The notes below the pieces were generated by a model that saw only the letters and a list, made by a program, of their open reading frames with translations, ran no database searches and had not been told where the DNA came from. Positions 1 through 12,142 of a stretch of 64,000 bases of DNA are shown one piece after another; position 1 is the first letter of the stretch; each line of letters opens with the position of its first letter. Source of the DNA: Pisolithus tinctorius (lineage: Eukaryota; Basidiomycota; Agaricomycetes; Boletales; Pisolithaceae); NCBI GenBank assembly GCA_024663395.1, contig JANFAH010000062.1, positions 1-64,000 of the forward strand, written 5' to 3'. The position numbers were made by a program, and so were the translations under genes.

Positions 1-988
1 AGGTCGCCTAATCGAAATTGTCCTGGAACAAAGAAGGAACCTAGGGCAATCATCAATGAATATATTCTATGCAACGGTCGCCCGAACGCCAAGACGACGA
101 CAATGTTTACGCGACTCACCTCCACAGAGCAAACGTCTATTGAACAGTCTATAAGGTCGTTCCTGATCTCCACCTCGGGGTGCTCGTTCAGGATCTCGCG
201 CGGTATATTCGCGTACTTCTTGGGCGGATAGCCCATCACAGCCTCATAATAGAGACACTCTGATGTCTTCGGGTCAACCACAAACACGGCGGATTCGGCT
301 CTTGATCTACATCACCACCAAAGCATCGTTTCAACCTTATAGCCCAATTGCCAGATTGAAGACCCCACCTTGTTCGATGCCTCGCCCCACTCTCCTTCAC
401 CACCATCGTCATGATTGCATCCTTATTCGTCTTGCGTCGTTCCCTGTGCACACGGACGACTTCGTCGATCCGCACGCTGCTCACCAAGTCGCCCGTGACA
501 AGCACAAAGTCGGAGGTGATGATTCCATGCGTATAGATGTCTCGCATCGCATCGCCGGGGGAGAATGTCTCCTTGGCGGTTACAATCGGTACGATCTTCA
601 GGCCCGTGCTCGGTTTGGACCATTTCGAGTTTCTGCGCAAATGGGTAGTTGAGTGATGGACGTTTAGAGGAAAAAACGTACTTTATGGCGGCTTTGACGA
701 GCTCGGCATGCGAGCGACATACCACAAATATTTCTTGAACACCTGCAAGAGCGAGACTCTCGAACGTCCAGTCCAGTAATGGGGCATTGCAGACAGGTAG
801 CAAGCACTGAGTGAATGTGGGTTAGACTAATCGACATCATCAGCACGACAAAGGCATACCCTAGGTTTGAGCTGCGTCAACGGCGAAAATCGTTTGTTAA
901 AGCTATCTGCGAGGATGATAGCTTGAAGAACATCTTCTTCTTCAATAGTGGTCCTCTCTTTGCCAGTAGCCGAGGATTTTGGAGCCAT
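1..988 (-). CDS. GCD6: Translation initiation factor eIF2B epsilon subunit, N-terminal part (runs off window)
   Basis: Catalytic subunit of the eIF2B guanine-nucleotide exchange factor for eIF2, acting in the cytosol. The start is the ATG at 988: a 43-codon first exon (MAPKSSATGK...FSPLTQLKPR) joins at 860/806 to CLLPVCNAPLLDWTFESLAL, the sugar-nucleotidyltransferase-like fold that opens this subunit. Later exons give AKETFSPGDAMRDIYTHGII, SDFVLVTGDLVSS and MGYPPKKYANIPREILNEHP, in the order expected of Gcd6. The last visible exon reads VPSLFQDNFD and is then followed by an in-frame TAG where the family has Tyr and more sequence (see findings). Introns are about 50 nt. The left-handed helix and C-terminal HEAT/W2 catalytic domain lie outside the window. 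Family assignment is firm; the integrity of the last visible exon is not. Confidence 0.88.
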
Positions 989-1425
989 TTCGCATCCGTT
1001 GACAGAGCGATATCAAATGCTTACTTTCCAAATTTCTTACAGTTTGAGTCATAACCGAAACCTGTTCACTCATAGACTTGATTGTGATGCCCTCCAGATG
1101 GATTGATTACAAGGAGAACTTATAAACATGTTGTACTCGATCCGGATCACGAGGAAAATAGAGGGTATCAATGATCAGAGAATCAGCATTAAGTGGTGAA
1201 ACACGGATCGAAGCAGTCATGATGATGAGTAGGGTCGTCAAAAAGTGAACCGGATCCAATGAGTAGCGTATTAGAATCATAGAGAAACATAAACAGAAGG
1301 AAAGAAACCGCCGACGTCGGAAGTGGACCATAACGACCCACGCACGACATACCAAAGATGAATGAAGCGGAAAAAAGCTCATGTCGTTCGTGAGGTAGAC
1401 TTTAGATCAGCGCAACCTTTCTTGT

Positions 1426-2653
1426 TTATGCAGCAGCAGCGATAACAGGCGCAGCAGCAGGTGCGGGCTCAGCGGGAGCAGCAGTCTCCTCAACAGGTGC
1501 TTGTTCTGTTGCAACTGGAACGGCAGGGTTCTCCAAGGGAGCCAATGGAGTAGGCTCGTCGATCTTAGGTGGGTGTTCGTCGACCTTAGCGGGCGTAGAA
1601 ACTTCGCTCTTCTTTGGTCGGAAGAAGTCACCGACCCGGGCAGACAAACGACGGCCGACCTTGAGAGCCTTGCTGTCGTCCTTTTTCTTCTCCTCTGCCG
1701 CCTTTCGGATCTTCAGCATCTTATGTCTATGGACAGATAGATATAAATATACCTTCTCCTCTACCTTGTCCTCCTTGGGAGCCTCAGAGGATTCGGCAGG
1801 TGCCTCTGCAGGGGCATCAGCGGCAGGCTCGGCAGGAGCGGGCTCTGCATTCTCACTGAAAATATAGTGTCAGATGGTTGGTGACGATTTGCTAACTGAA
1901 AACACACGTTTCCTTGACCGGCTCAGCGGGCGCTTCCTCAACTACGGGAGCCTCAGCAGAGGTCTCCGCGGGTTTGGCCTCAGGAGCAGCCTCTTCCTTG
2001 GGGGCCTCCTCGGTAGAAGCAGGAGCCTAACAAACATTAATGAAACGCTTGATCCGACTGCGAGTACGATAAACCTACCTCTTCCTTGAGCTCCTTCTTC
2101 TTGTCTTTCTTGGGGCTCCTAGGAACCTTGACTTTCTTTGCGACCTGCTTCTGACCCTCCTTGATCGAGGAGAGCAGTTTGGAGATCAAGCCAGGGCTCT
2201 TTGGCCTCTCTTCCTTCTTAGCCTCGGCGGCAGCATCCTGAAAAAGGCCTTGACGCGCTTTGTCTAATCAAAAGAGGTTTCAACTCACGGTCTTGGCTTC
2301 CTCCTTAGCAGGTTCAGCAGCCGCGGTCTCGGTCGCAGGTTCTGCTGGAGCTTCGCCAGCAGACTCCGTGACGGGCTCCTGTAAAGTACCAGTCAAACGT
2401 AACGCAATTTTGGAGGCGACAGTGCAACATACAGCATCCTTTGATTCTTCCTTTGGGGCCTCCTAAATGCACGAATGAGATACGTCGAGAAAAGACTAAA
2501 AGAAAAAGAACTCACAGTGGCAGCAGCGACCTCCTCTGTAGCCTGGGCAGGTGCCTCTGCGGGAGCCTCGGTGGTGGGGGCAGGCTCTTGTGATGTCTCG
2601 ACAGCCTTAACTTCCTCAGTGGGGGCAACAACGGTGGCCTCAGTAGCAGACAT
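1426..2653 (-). CDS. Hypothetical Ala/Glu/Pro-rich protein
   Basis: I do not recognise a function. The start is the ATG at 2653 (MSATEATVVAPTEEVKAVET). About seven short exons separated by GT-AG introns give an acidic, low-complexity chain rich in A, E, P and K. Two basic patches stand out: one near the middle (KSPGLISKLLSSIKEGQKQ, then KKVKVPRSPKKDKKKE) and one near the C terminus (VGRRLSARVGDFFRPKK). The end is a run of Ala before TAA at 1428-1426. No membrane segment or catalytic motif is visible, so it is probably disordered. The junction before MLKIRKAAEE (around 1710-1750) is ambiguous: the obvious acceptor leads into a stop, and the acceptor at TAAG keeps the frame. Composition is consistent from exon to exon, which supports one real gene. 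Confidence 0.65.
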
Positions 2654-4253
2654 TATGGGGATTGCGAAGTTGGGCTGTGAGAAGAAGAAAAAAAGACAGG
2701 TGAGACGCGCGCAACAAGGAAGGCAAGTGGGCTGACATGAACAGGCTATATAATAGGACAAGGGAGAGAAGAGCGTGCTACGCAGCGCTGGGCCCGTTGG
2801 ATAGGAAGAGGAAGGAAGAGAGAAGATACGGTTTCCAACGAATTCCGCGTCTCTCTTATCCCTATTTGGCTCCGCTTACGCGCCAAACAAAAACACTTGC
2901 CCTAATCTCGTTCAGTTCAATTCGTTTCCCTTTTTGGGCATATGTTCAACTCCATCCACACATCCACACTCTCTTCCGACTGGCATCGCCTGCACACCCA
3001 GTGAATCCTCGCACGTACGTAGTTGCAGCTTGTGGGATGCACAGGTGATGGCAATGCAGGAGGTGGCACTCAGTGTTGACGAGTCATGATATATATTTTT
3101 CTTTTTCAAATGTCACATAAAATTCGGTATTTTGGACGGATCATCCTACATGTACCTATGCATGTGCTTGCCGCTAAAGGTTCCAGTTGGTACAATCACT
3201 TGGTAGTTTCCACACAGCCCAGCCTTCGCTGCTTCGTACAGTGACTGTGTGCACACCAACTGCGTGTTTCTGCCCGCATTTCTCGCTTTTTTGTTGCGAA
3301 AAGAACCACAAGTGCATCATAGCGGACTGTGAAATTGTTCACGCCGAGGCGAGATCGAACGTGATCTCACATGTGACAATGTGAAGAGCTGGTCAGGTTT
3401 TCCGAGTTACGTTTCCCACAGCCATTCAACTCCTTTCCCCTCTCTCGCCTCCTCGCTGGGCCGTGTCCTCTCGACACAATTCGAGAACGCCTGGGTGACT
3501 CCAAGAAACCCTTTGTCTTCTCGAAAGATCCCCTACTCGCAATGCGAAATAACAGTCTCAACTGTCATGAGGGTGACAGTCACCTGCCAGACCTGAGATC
3601 GCCTGAAAAGGGCAACAAAGTCCTTATTCGTCTGGTCAGTTGACCGTTGCTTATCACCATCCTGGCTATAACAGTCTCGCGTTCTACGCCTCCCCCTTTC
3701 GTGGTACGAAAATTATCTGGCCAACCAGTACCAAGCTTTTCTGATTTTCTGCCCTTCAACCATTTACCCGCCTGTCGCAACCATTCGCCATCATGTCCCC
3801 CTGTTGCCATATTATTGTCTTCTACACGCGTCTCCCATCAATGTTGTTTGACATTTCATGCCGATTCATGGCTACCGAGACAGCCATTCGCACGCTCGAC
3901 TAAACAATCCCAGTTCAATGATCCCCCTGTTCTGGACACCATTGTTCCTCCTTGAATAAGCTTGGGGAGAGCATGCAGTAGTGATGGCAACATTTGTGTC
4001 CTTCATAGACGAATGTAACCCTACAGAATAACGTCATCTGCTCCCGTAATGGATCGGTGCTTTGATGAGACTGATCCGGGTGCGAGCACACGTCTTATCT
4101 CATACGAAGGCCTCCACTTGGTAAAGTCATCGTCAATGCCTCGATAGCCTGAGGTCCATGGCCAGTTCCCTGCTTCGAGTGGCACCGGATGTCATACAAC
4201 GTGTACCCTCGAGACAAGTAATATGGCAGAAATGCAAGTGCCTGGCATAGATC
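2654..4253. other. Intergenic, no gene recognised
   Basis: This holds the upstream region of the Ala/Glu/Pro-rich gene and about 1.3 kb of sequence with only short, mutually shadowing open frames on both strands. I see no tRNA-like B box and no domain motif. Confidence 0.4.
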
Positions 4254-5214
4254 ATGAAACGTCATTCTTATCATTTTAAAGATCACGTTGATGGCAGAGC
4301 ATCGACCAGCTGTACCACCACCATTCTTCCGCTGGTAATCATTCGCCTGCTGCTGGTGGCGTTTTGTCCTGCTTTTTTTGGTTACATTTTCCACACAGAC
4401 ATTTCTTCTCTTCCATCTCGTGGCCCACGCTTCAGCCAGCATGGCTACTGCCACTGGCACTGCTGCTTTCGGAGTCTGGGGGATACTGTATTTCCGCATT
4501 GCAGGTGTCGTATGTCACCGGCATCCTTCTTCCGACCCCATCACATCGTTCTAAATGCTCATCATATTATCAGGGTGCTGGGAATCAGTACGCAATCTTC
4601 TGCAACGTGCACCAGGGTGAAGCTTGGGTACATCTTTGACTCAACTGTAGCCAGTGCTCTGTACGTTCTTTCATTCTATTTTCACCGTCCATTCGCTAAA
4701 TTCCGAATTAATCCTTGCAGTCATGCCAGTAGCATTGCAAATACCCCTTTACATTTGCCTTAGTACTACTCCCGATCGGTATACTGCTTTTATGCCACTC
4801 GTCTTCCACGTCTTTGATTCGACTGAATTTGATCGCCTCATACCACGCGGTTGTACCTTCTTGGCCTTCTTGACCGCAATTTACGTTTATGTGCAGCATC
4901 GCCGCGTGTCACGCGTTACTGTGAAGGTCCTGGTCCATACCTCCCCAGTAATCCCTTGTGGCATTAGTTCCGCCTTAGGGGCGCTCTTCTCGCTCCTCGC
5001 TTTCGCTATTGATGCTAGCGTCATCGGTACGCTGCGTAATATATACCGCCCGTGAAGACCCTGATTCAGACAACTGACAGGCTAAGCTGGGAAAATGCGG
5101 CGAGCACTTATCGTCCGATGAACTCAGACTCAGATCAGACTGGTATCTGGTTGACCATGAGGCATGTCGGCCACCGATGTCCGTTTTTCTTCTAGACTTG
5201 GCTCATGCCGGGTG
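4254..5214 (+). pseudogene. SUR7/PalI-like four-helix membrane protein, probably degenerate
   Basis: Pieces in the right order resemble the fungal SUR7/PalI family of plasma-membrane proteins. They are a first hydrophobic segment (near 4330-4430), GTAAFGVWG (near 4455), KLGYIFDSTVASAL (near 4620-4660), a second membrane stretch (CTFLAFLTAIYVYV), a third with the family-like LGALFSLLAFAID and GTLRN (4975-5040), then LSWENAA, GIWLTM and LGSC (5085-5210). Several joins need weak donors or introns under 30 nt, so the gene may be decaying, or I may have missed the true splice sites. Spans are approximate. The order of motifs makes chance unlikely, but no intact model can be drawn. Confidence 0.42.
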
Positions 5215-5373
5215 CTGCCGCGTCTCTCATTCGATCGGCCTAATCTCTCAATGGAAGCCTTTTGGTTGCTGCGGTCGGGGTCACTTGTCTACTCTTCCCA
5301 CATAGATATCGCAGTGCTATTCAATGAAAACAAGCTTGTTGTAGTAGGAAGGAGCTGGCGGGAATTGGAATAA

Positions 5374-6126
5374 ACGGTCTCGTGCAACCGAGATATCTAC
5401 ATGTATGACGAGAACATTGATGCTCGAAGTTTACGGACTTCGTACCTCCGTGAACGTCAGGACGTACGGACGCAGAGTGGTTAATGTGTATATAGCCATC
5501 GAGGGCGCAAATCAATTACGGGCGCATATACAAATGTATAACTCCTTTTCAAGAATGAAATTTCCGCGCAAACTGCTTCATTGTCTACGCAAGGGCGTAC
5601 AATTGTAGACCATTGGCAGTTCATTAGCATTGCAGTGGACATGAAACGGCCTTCAGTATGTAGCACAGCCGCCAACTTCAAGTACCCCACCGCGGCACGT
5701 TGTGGCGGAGTGGAAGTCAGGGCCTTGTAGTTGATACTTTCACTCGCCAAGTGTCGTCTAAGGCACGCATTCTTCAATATAAATGCTCATTCAGCACCTA
5801 TCCAGCATTTGGAATGCAGGGATACCGCTCAAACGAGCCACGTACGGCTGGGCACACGCTGTTCAACTCCGTTCCAGATCTATCGACAACGGGAAGGCAA
5901 CTTGCCGTGTTTCTACACGTGGCAGCGCGTTGATTGCGCGTGGATAAATACGGGTTTTCAAAAGACTGAGGGTCAGTCTTCAAATAATGGTGGCTGTTTT
6001 GGCAGAGCCGATGATAATCCATGAAATATCGGTGGGTAGCCAAAGAACACAGCAGTGATATAGACACGGTGAGGCCACCGCGCATCAGGGTAAGAAATGA
6101 ATGGCTCTACGCCGCAGCCTTCATAC
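5374..6126. other. Intergenic, no gene recognised
   Basis: Only short overlapping open frames (under 100 codons) on both strands. None carries a recognisable motif or consistent splice signals. It lies downstream of the Nop2 gene on the minus strand. Confidence 0.4.
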
Positions 6127-8415
6127 CTATTTTGCTGACGAGTCCTTGTGTCGTGCGCGAACACGAAGACCCTTTGTCTTCATCGGTTTGCGTTTTCCCT
6201 CTGGAAGAGACGTAAACACACAGGTCTGACGCGATGTATACCAAAAAGAATGCAAACCACCAACCTTCGACCTTCTTGACCTTCTCAGCCGCGTCAGCGA
6301 CGGTACTCGTCACGGCGTCCACTCCCACATTATTTTCTGTCACTTTCGCCCGCTTCTCAACCTTGAATTTCGCAACGAAGAAGCCATCCATGTTGTGTAC
6401 GTGCGGGTAAAACCGCCTAGTAAGGGCCACTGACGGATGGAACGTCTTTCCGCGGTATTGCGTGTACCCCTCACGACCAAACGCGATCCCCGTGTCGACA
6501 AGCTTAACATTAGATCGTTTCTTGAGTGCATAGTTTACTACGGCCTCGTTCTCGTCTACGGTGACCGAACAAGTTGAGTAAACGAGGTATCCGCCAGTCT
6601 TGGATTCGGGCGAGACGCTGTCGATCGCACAAAGAATGAGCTGTTTTTGGAGGTGTGAAAGAAGCATGAAATCACGATCGCTCTGTTCACTTCATGTAAG
6701 CGAAAAGAACACGTCAAGACATATCAGACAGGGCCTACCTTGTTGACCTTCACGCTAGAATCCTTGCTGATAACCCCTGTCCCACTGCATGGGGCATCCA
6801 GGAGCACCCTATCGAATCCACCCATCACTTTCGGGAACTCCCGGCCGTCATATGAACACACGGTAACGTTCTTGCAACCCATGCGGTGGGCGTTGGCTGC
6901 GAGACTCTTCGTTCGAGCCTTGTTGGCATCATTGGCAAAGACGTGCCCAGTATTTTGGAGGAGGGCAGCGATGTGCGTGTAGTCTTACCGCCGGGTGCAG
7001 AGGCCATATCGAGAATGCGTTCGTTGGGTTGGGGATCGAGAGCAATAACGGGGAGGAAGGAGGAGGCGGCTTGGAGCATGTAGCGTCCCGCCAGGTATTC
7101 GGGTGTTGCACCTAGCTGCTACGTCAGCACATGGACTAAAGCCCGAGGAGTAACGCTGACCTATCGGCACTGTGCTCTCGAAAACTTGAAGACCAACGTT
7201 CGTCCATTTACCAATTGGTTCAAGGTTGACACCCCGATTGATGAGTGCCTGAACCAAATCTCGTCGCCGTGTTTTCAGTGTATTGGTTCGGATAGTCACC
7301 GGTCTCGACACCTCATTTGCTTCGAAGAACTCGATCGCCTGGCGGGAGAACCCCTCAGCGCACGCATCAACTTAGTCATAAGCGAAATACCTCTGCAACC
7401 GAGAACAAGTGGAAAAGCTTCTCGGCCAAGAATTCGTTGTACCCGTAGTAACTTGCAATGTCTGAAATCAACTGCGCGACGTATTCCGAGCGTGACCTGA
7501 GAATTGGAGAATTGGATCGAGTATGTCGACACCGAAGGATCTGTCCAGACGTACCTGCCCTCCTCTGCTAGTCTTTTGAAATTACCCAGTATACGGACGC
7601 AATGTCGCATACGTTTCTGTACGACATGGACGTCGGCAACGCCTTTCTTCTCTTCTTCTCTCTCCTCTGCAGTAGGCAGGTGGAACGGTTCGCCCATGGT
7701 CTCGTCGTCGTCGCCGTCGCCTACCATATCAACATCCTCATCGCCCACTTCTGCGGCAGTTTTGTACCTCTTCCAAATCAAGCTCAGCCTCGCGAGCTGC
7801 TTCCTCGTCGATGGCACGCGAACGTGCCTCCATATTTGCCATCGTGATACGCTCCCCCTCGCTTTCAGAATCATCGTTGTCGGATGCGGACGAATGATCA
7901 GATCCTGGAGGAGACACAACCACCACGTGGCGCTTTTGAGGTTGTCGTTTTGATTCTCTGGCGTTCTTCGGGAAGAGTTGTACTTCCTCTTCGTCGTCCG
8001 AGCCCAAATCCAGCTCTTCCGGAGCACCTTGGAGGACATCGTCACTGAGAAATCGCGTTTGGAGGTGAGTATGTCAAGGGATATAGTATGGTCCATGCAC
8101 TCACTTGCTAACGTCTTCCCAGCCGTCGCTCTCTCCGCCACTCTCAATCTCATAGATCTTCTCTTCTTCTACTATCTTCTTCTTCTTCTGGGTGGACAGG
8201 GTAGTAGTTTCGCCCCTCTTCCTATCCTTTTTTCCTGATACCTTGACCGCGCCCTTGGTTCTCTTCGCTGGCCGTGCCTGCGTCAGTTCTGAGTCGAGAT
8301 CAGCGTCTGCATTTGCCTTGCGTTTGCCGAGTTTTTTGGAAGACGGGCGGTCTGGACCGGGCTCTGATAGAGGTGCCGGTGGTGGCTGTTTGTATTTTGC
8401 ACGTCTTCCACCCAT
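6127..8415 (-). CDS. NOP2: 25S rRNA (cytosine-C5)-methyltransferase Nop2/NSUN1
   Basis: Nucleolar SAM-dependent enzyme that makes m5C in the large-subunit rRNA and is needed for 60S assembly. The ATG at 8415 begins [16 protein letters not shown] long acidic/basic N-terminal tail follows (DSDDEEE-type stretches, [10 protein letters not shown]). Then comes the Nop2-specific region ([40 protein letters not shown]) and the methyltransferase core: [13 protein letters not shown] (SAM binding), [30 protein letters not shown] and LVYSTCSVT. Both expected cysteines (PCSG and TCSV) are present. The last exon supplies a basic tail ([20 protein letters not shown]) ending at TAG 6129-6127. About seven introns, mostly 45-60 nt. 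Every key motif is intact. Confidence 0.92.
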
Positions 8416-8553
8416 AATGATTGTCGAGTATTGAACGATAGCTACTTGCACTCGAACTGAGCACTTTTTTCTGGCCTTCCTTATTTGGCTATCAGACCCT
8501 ATCTGAAGTAAATGTGCAGGCAACCTGTGTTTGCTGTTACCAATACCACCGCT

Positions 8554-9284
8554 CTATCCAACCCTCAAACCCAACGCGAACCCGGCAATAAACGATGCCC
8601 TTGCTTGAAAATCCACCGTCAAAAAATTAATCATCCATCTCAACATCGATCCAATCGTGGGAGGTCTCCTTTTCCCTGCCGCATCCGCCCTGTAGAACAG
8701 GTTCTCGAAGTGTGACGCCATCCGAGCCCAGTCGACCTTGACGAGCGAAAGGGTACCAAGGTACTTAATGCAGACTCAGTATATGTACATATGATCATGT
8801 TCACGGAGGACGCACCTGAAGCAAGACATATACACCACCGAGAAAGAACGCAACTAAGCGTGCTCCCTTCTTAACGAATACTCCTGCACATACTCCGCAC
8901 ACGGTGCCAAATGTAAGCTCATAGAAGTTTACCGAAGATTGTGGTGGTGGTGGCAAGTTTGGTTCCAGTTCAGGAGGAGGCGATGATACAACGGCTTTGC
9001 AATATCAAGACAGGGCGCTAACCAGGAAACAGTAACTACTCACCATCGCAGTGGACCTTCGACTGACTTGCGAAACTCGCGAGGCTTAGGCCAACACCTG
9101 TTGCAGCTAGTAAGAAAGGAAAGGGACGCCTGTAAGATTTCGGAAGGGGTAGTAAGGTGGATGGTTGCAGTGTTGCAGTGCTGAAAGCCCTCAGGTCCCT
9201 CGCCGAATGTCGTTGGATATTACATGTTGATAGTCGCGTGGGCACTCGGAACCGGGCATTTATTCGAAGAAGTGGAGACGCCAT
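8554..9284 (-). CDS. FUN14 family mitochondrial outer-membrane protein
   Basis: The ATG at 9284 begins MASPLLRINARFRVPTRLST, an Arg/Ser-rich, acid-poor leader typical of mitochondrial targeting. It is followed by a hydrophobic segment (FPFLLAATGVGLSLASFA). After a Pro-rich linker (PPPELEPNLPPPPQSSVNFY) comes the FUN14 domain: ELTFGTVCGVCAGVFVKKGA, then LVAFFLGGVYVLLQYLGTLS. The C-terminal membrane hairpin is FQARASFIAGFALGLRVG, ending at TAG 8556-8554. The family includes yeast Fun14 and human FUNDC1, linked to mitophagy and ER-mitochondria lipid contact. No LIR motif is evident in the readable exons. The stop lies 139 nt upstream of the Nop2 start on the same strand, so its 3' region overlaps the Nop2 promoter. 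Confidence 0.85.
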
Positions 9285-9871
9285 GTACCTTCCTTGAGGG
9301 ATCGATACCGAGTACCAGTACGTGGTGGCGTAACGTGTTGGAGAGACGTCACGCTACATACCTGGCCTAAGTACTTCATTTCATTTGGTTACGCCTCATT
9401 CACATACTTATTGTGTTCGTATTCATTGACATGTGTACAGACAAGGGGTGGATGAGCGAAGGATGTCGGAAAGTGGACACTACGTGTTGCTGCTAGCTGC
9501 TACCCACTGCAAGTCTGTTGCAATTGTTATTGTGGTGTACAAGCTGGTCTGGTTCAAGAAATCGGATTCGTGCATTCGCCTGGATGGAGTACATCGACCA
9601 ACATAAATACAACTCCGAGGAAGTGACTCTTGGGTGGGTAGTATGTACAGATTGGATTCTCGTACGTGGATGTTACTTGATCGTGCGATCACAGAGTCAA
9701 CTGGAAAATGTGCCAACATGCAATAAATAATCGTATGTCCCGTTCGTGCACCGTCAGGGTATTTGTTACTGTAGCAACGATGCACACGAGAACCTAGAAT
9801 TGATCGAAGCGTAAAGTCCATGATGCTGAGTCTGAACGTCCAAATATGAATGCAACACTCCCTACTACTGC
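9285..9871. other. Intergenic, no gene recognised
   Basis: Lies between the FUN14 start and the stop of the next minus-strand gene. There are short shadow frames only. It probably holds the FUN14 promoter and the 3' untranslated region of the upstream gene. Confidence 0.4.
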
Positions 9872-11631
9872 CTAGGCCTTGCCAGCGGCACCAAGAACAA
9901 GCTTTCTCCACTCGTCCATGTCAACGCTAGAGACCACGGAGTCCTGGCGTGCTTGCAGTCGCCTACCACCGACGATATTCAATAGTTCTCCCGCGTCAGT
10001 TGACACAGGCCGTGACCGATCAGAGAGATGGAATTCGAACGTCGTTGGCGCGGCGCTCCGGCGAGAAGCATAGTCAGGGATGGGAAGCGCCGTTAGTGGC
10101 GGATCAAGGTAACCACCTCTAGGACTACCGACCTCCACCTGCTCTGTGTCAATGCTTTCTTGCGCAGGCCCAACGGGGGGGTGGGGGGGACTCTCACCCC
10201 CTCTGGTGTGTCTTCGACTGACCGGTTGCCTAGTGACCGTGGGCGCTCGACTCGGAGCCGCAGACGATTGAGTGTAGAGTGACGGCGACTCATAGCCGTC
10301 AATAACAGTATACGCACTACCACGTTCATTAGACCGAGCCTCTAGGAGCGACTGCTAAACATACCTGCTGCTCGGCTCCGCAGGAACAACGGTTTCCCCG
10401 ACAAGTTTCCCCTCCGATTGATCGAGAGAACGGAGCGCAGGGCTGGAGGGATCAGAAGGAGCAGCGAAAGTTCTGTTTGTAACCAGCATCGAGGAGGCAC
10501 GGGTGGTTTGTGCTACACTGTTCCGCGAAGTAGACCAATATCCTGAGTCACGAAGTCCGGCCATCCCATAGCCACCATCAGTGGCAACTTCTGGCAATAA
10601 TCGGGCATTAGCTTGCGAGAGCGTAGGGGTCGATGGCAAAGACGGCGACCCGTAACCATATCCGCGTGGACTGCCCGAGGATCGTGGAAATTCAACAAGT
10701 GCCGTTTTCGGCGACATCTTGTCCTGGTTTTGTAGTAGCCATTCCTGCACATCTGCGGATGTTGGAGATTGCGGCTGTACTTCTTCTTCTTCTATCGTCT
10801 TGGATTCTTCAGGTTTCTCTCCTACAGTGCGGTCCGAAGTACTCTCCAGATCAGACTCTGCCCTCGGAGGAAGCAGAACCACAAACGGCAGAGCTATGCC
10901 ATATAATCCAACTATTTTGATTATCAGCACCTCAACCAGACGCTGGTGGGCCACACTCAGAACGTACGTAAGCCAGCAATCACCCAAGACCCGTATATGA
11001 TGACATTAGTCAATGTGTTGCACGTCGACCACCCTCCTGCGCGGCGGTGAATTCAATAACCAAGCAGGTACATACACTGCACTTCACTTACCAAATGCAT
11101 TGCAGGGGAGATGAGGTTTCAGTATCATCACAGATATGGCTCCAGCTGGTGCGTCAGTCAGTGATTATAAGCGATAGGCCGGGGGAAGCAAAATAACCTG
11201 CATGGAGACCAACAAGAACTAGGGTGCGTGCGGCATCAGGCCAGTACGTATACTTCACCACAATCCTGGTGTGCATGAGGATACTGCAAGAACCTGTGCA
11301 TACCAATGTCTACTCACATGAGATATATCAAGATGGAACTGACGAAGTCCATGGCGACGAGGCCCGAGAAAACACCACCTTCAAACATGTCAGACTCAGC
11401 ACGGGGCATAGGGTTCACGACCTACGTTGGCTCGTCTCATAGCTTGACCAGTTCTTCGCCAGATACACTGCGATGAAGATCGACCATAGTAGACACAGGA
11501 CAGCAGCGAAAGCTAATCGCACGGTGTGAGACATACACGATAATGTGTTTAGTTAATTATCAGGAAAGCTCACATAAAACTGTAATGCGAAATCTGCGAA
11601 ACAGCGACCAACCCCCTTTGAGAACCGGCAT
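9872..11631 (-). CDS. Four-helix membrane protein with long Ser/Pro-rich C-terminal tail (hypothetical)
   Basis: Function unknown. The ATG at 11631 starts MPVLKGGWSLFRRFRITVLS. Six short exons, mostly cut in phase 1 or 2, give four membrane segments: FAAVLCLLWSIFIAVYLA, FSGLVAMDFVSSILIYL, ARTLVLVGLHAGAISVMIL, and TNVIIYGSWVIAGL running into LYGIALPFVVLLP. A cytosolic-looking tail of about 330 residues follows, rich in Ser, Pro and acidic stretches (KPEESKTIEEEEVQPQSPTS). It closes with DSVVSSVDMDEWRKLVLGAA and the stop at 9874-9872. The architecture (four helices, small loops, long disordered tail) resembles MARVEL-like proteins common in Agaricomycetes, and two similar genes lie at 13.2-14.7 and 16.0-17.6 kb. 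The layout is clear; the family name is inference. Confidence 0.72.
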
Positions 11632-12142
11632 TTGAGACAAGGTAGACGGGACCGGGGAAGAAGACGAGGGGATTAAAAGAAAAGTCAAGGTAAGATGAGA
11701 GTCATGAAACCAGCGAGGCAACCGCAGTCAGTAATTAGCTGGCCATGGGATAAGTTGGGGCACGATAATATTATATGTTCAAATATTTTTAGGCGCCTCG
11801 ATGCCGTTTTACGGTTGGCAGTGCTGCTGCCGCAAGGCTGCGCTGAGGGGCAGGGTCTGATGTGGACTGATGAACTGACGTGATTGTCGAGAACGACACG
11901 ACCTGCAAAAACTGTATGGACTCGAGCGCCTCTTCTAGTAAGTGGCATCCGGGGAGCAGAGAAGGCTTCAGAACCAAAATACCAGCCCGGTGCCAGTAGG
12001 TACTTCCATACCCCGTCGATCATTGCTAAATCCGCGTGGTGTTCACGTGACCGTGAATATACCGCTTTGCCCAATGCGATCGTACTAATAGTGTGCGAGC
12101 ACATCTACTAAAGCGCTGGGCGCATCTCGACCTTATACCACC
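11632..12142. other. Divergent promoter region
   Basis: Shared upstream region of the minus-strand membrane gene (start 11631) and the plus-strand proton channel gene (start 12143). An open frame of about 140 codons runs on the minus strand here but shows no family motif; I treat it as chance. Confidence 0.4.

Noticed and set aside
11685..12104. A 139-codon minus-strand frame in the divergent promoter region
   Set aside because: No domain, odd composition, and it fills the space expected for two promoters.
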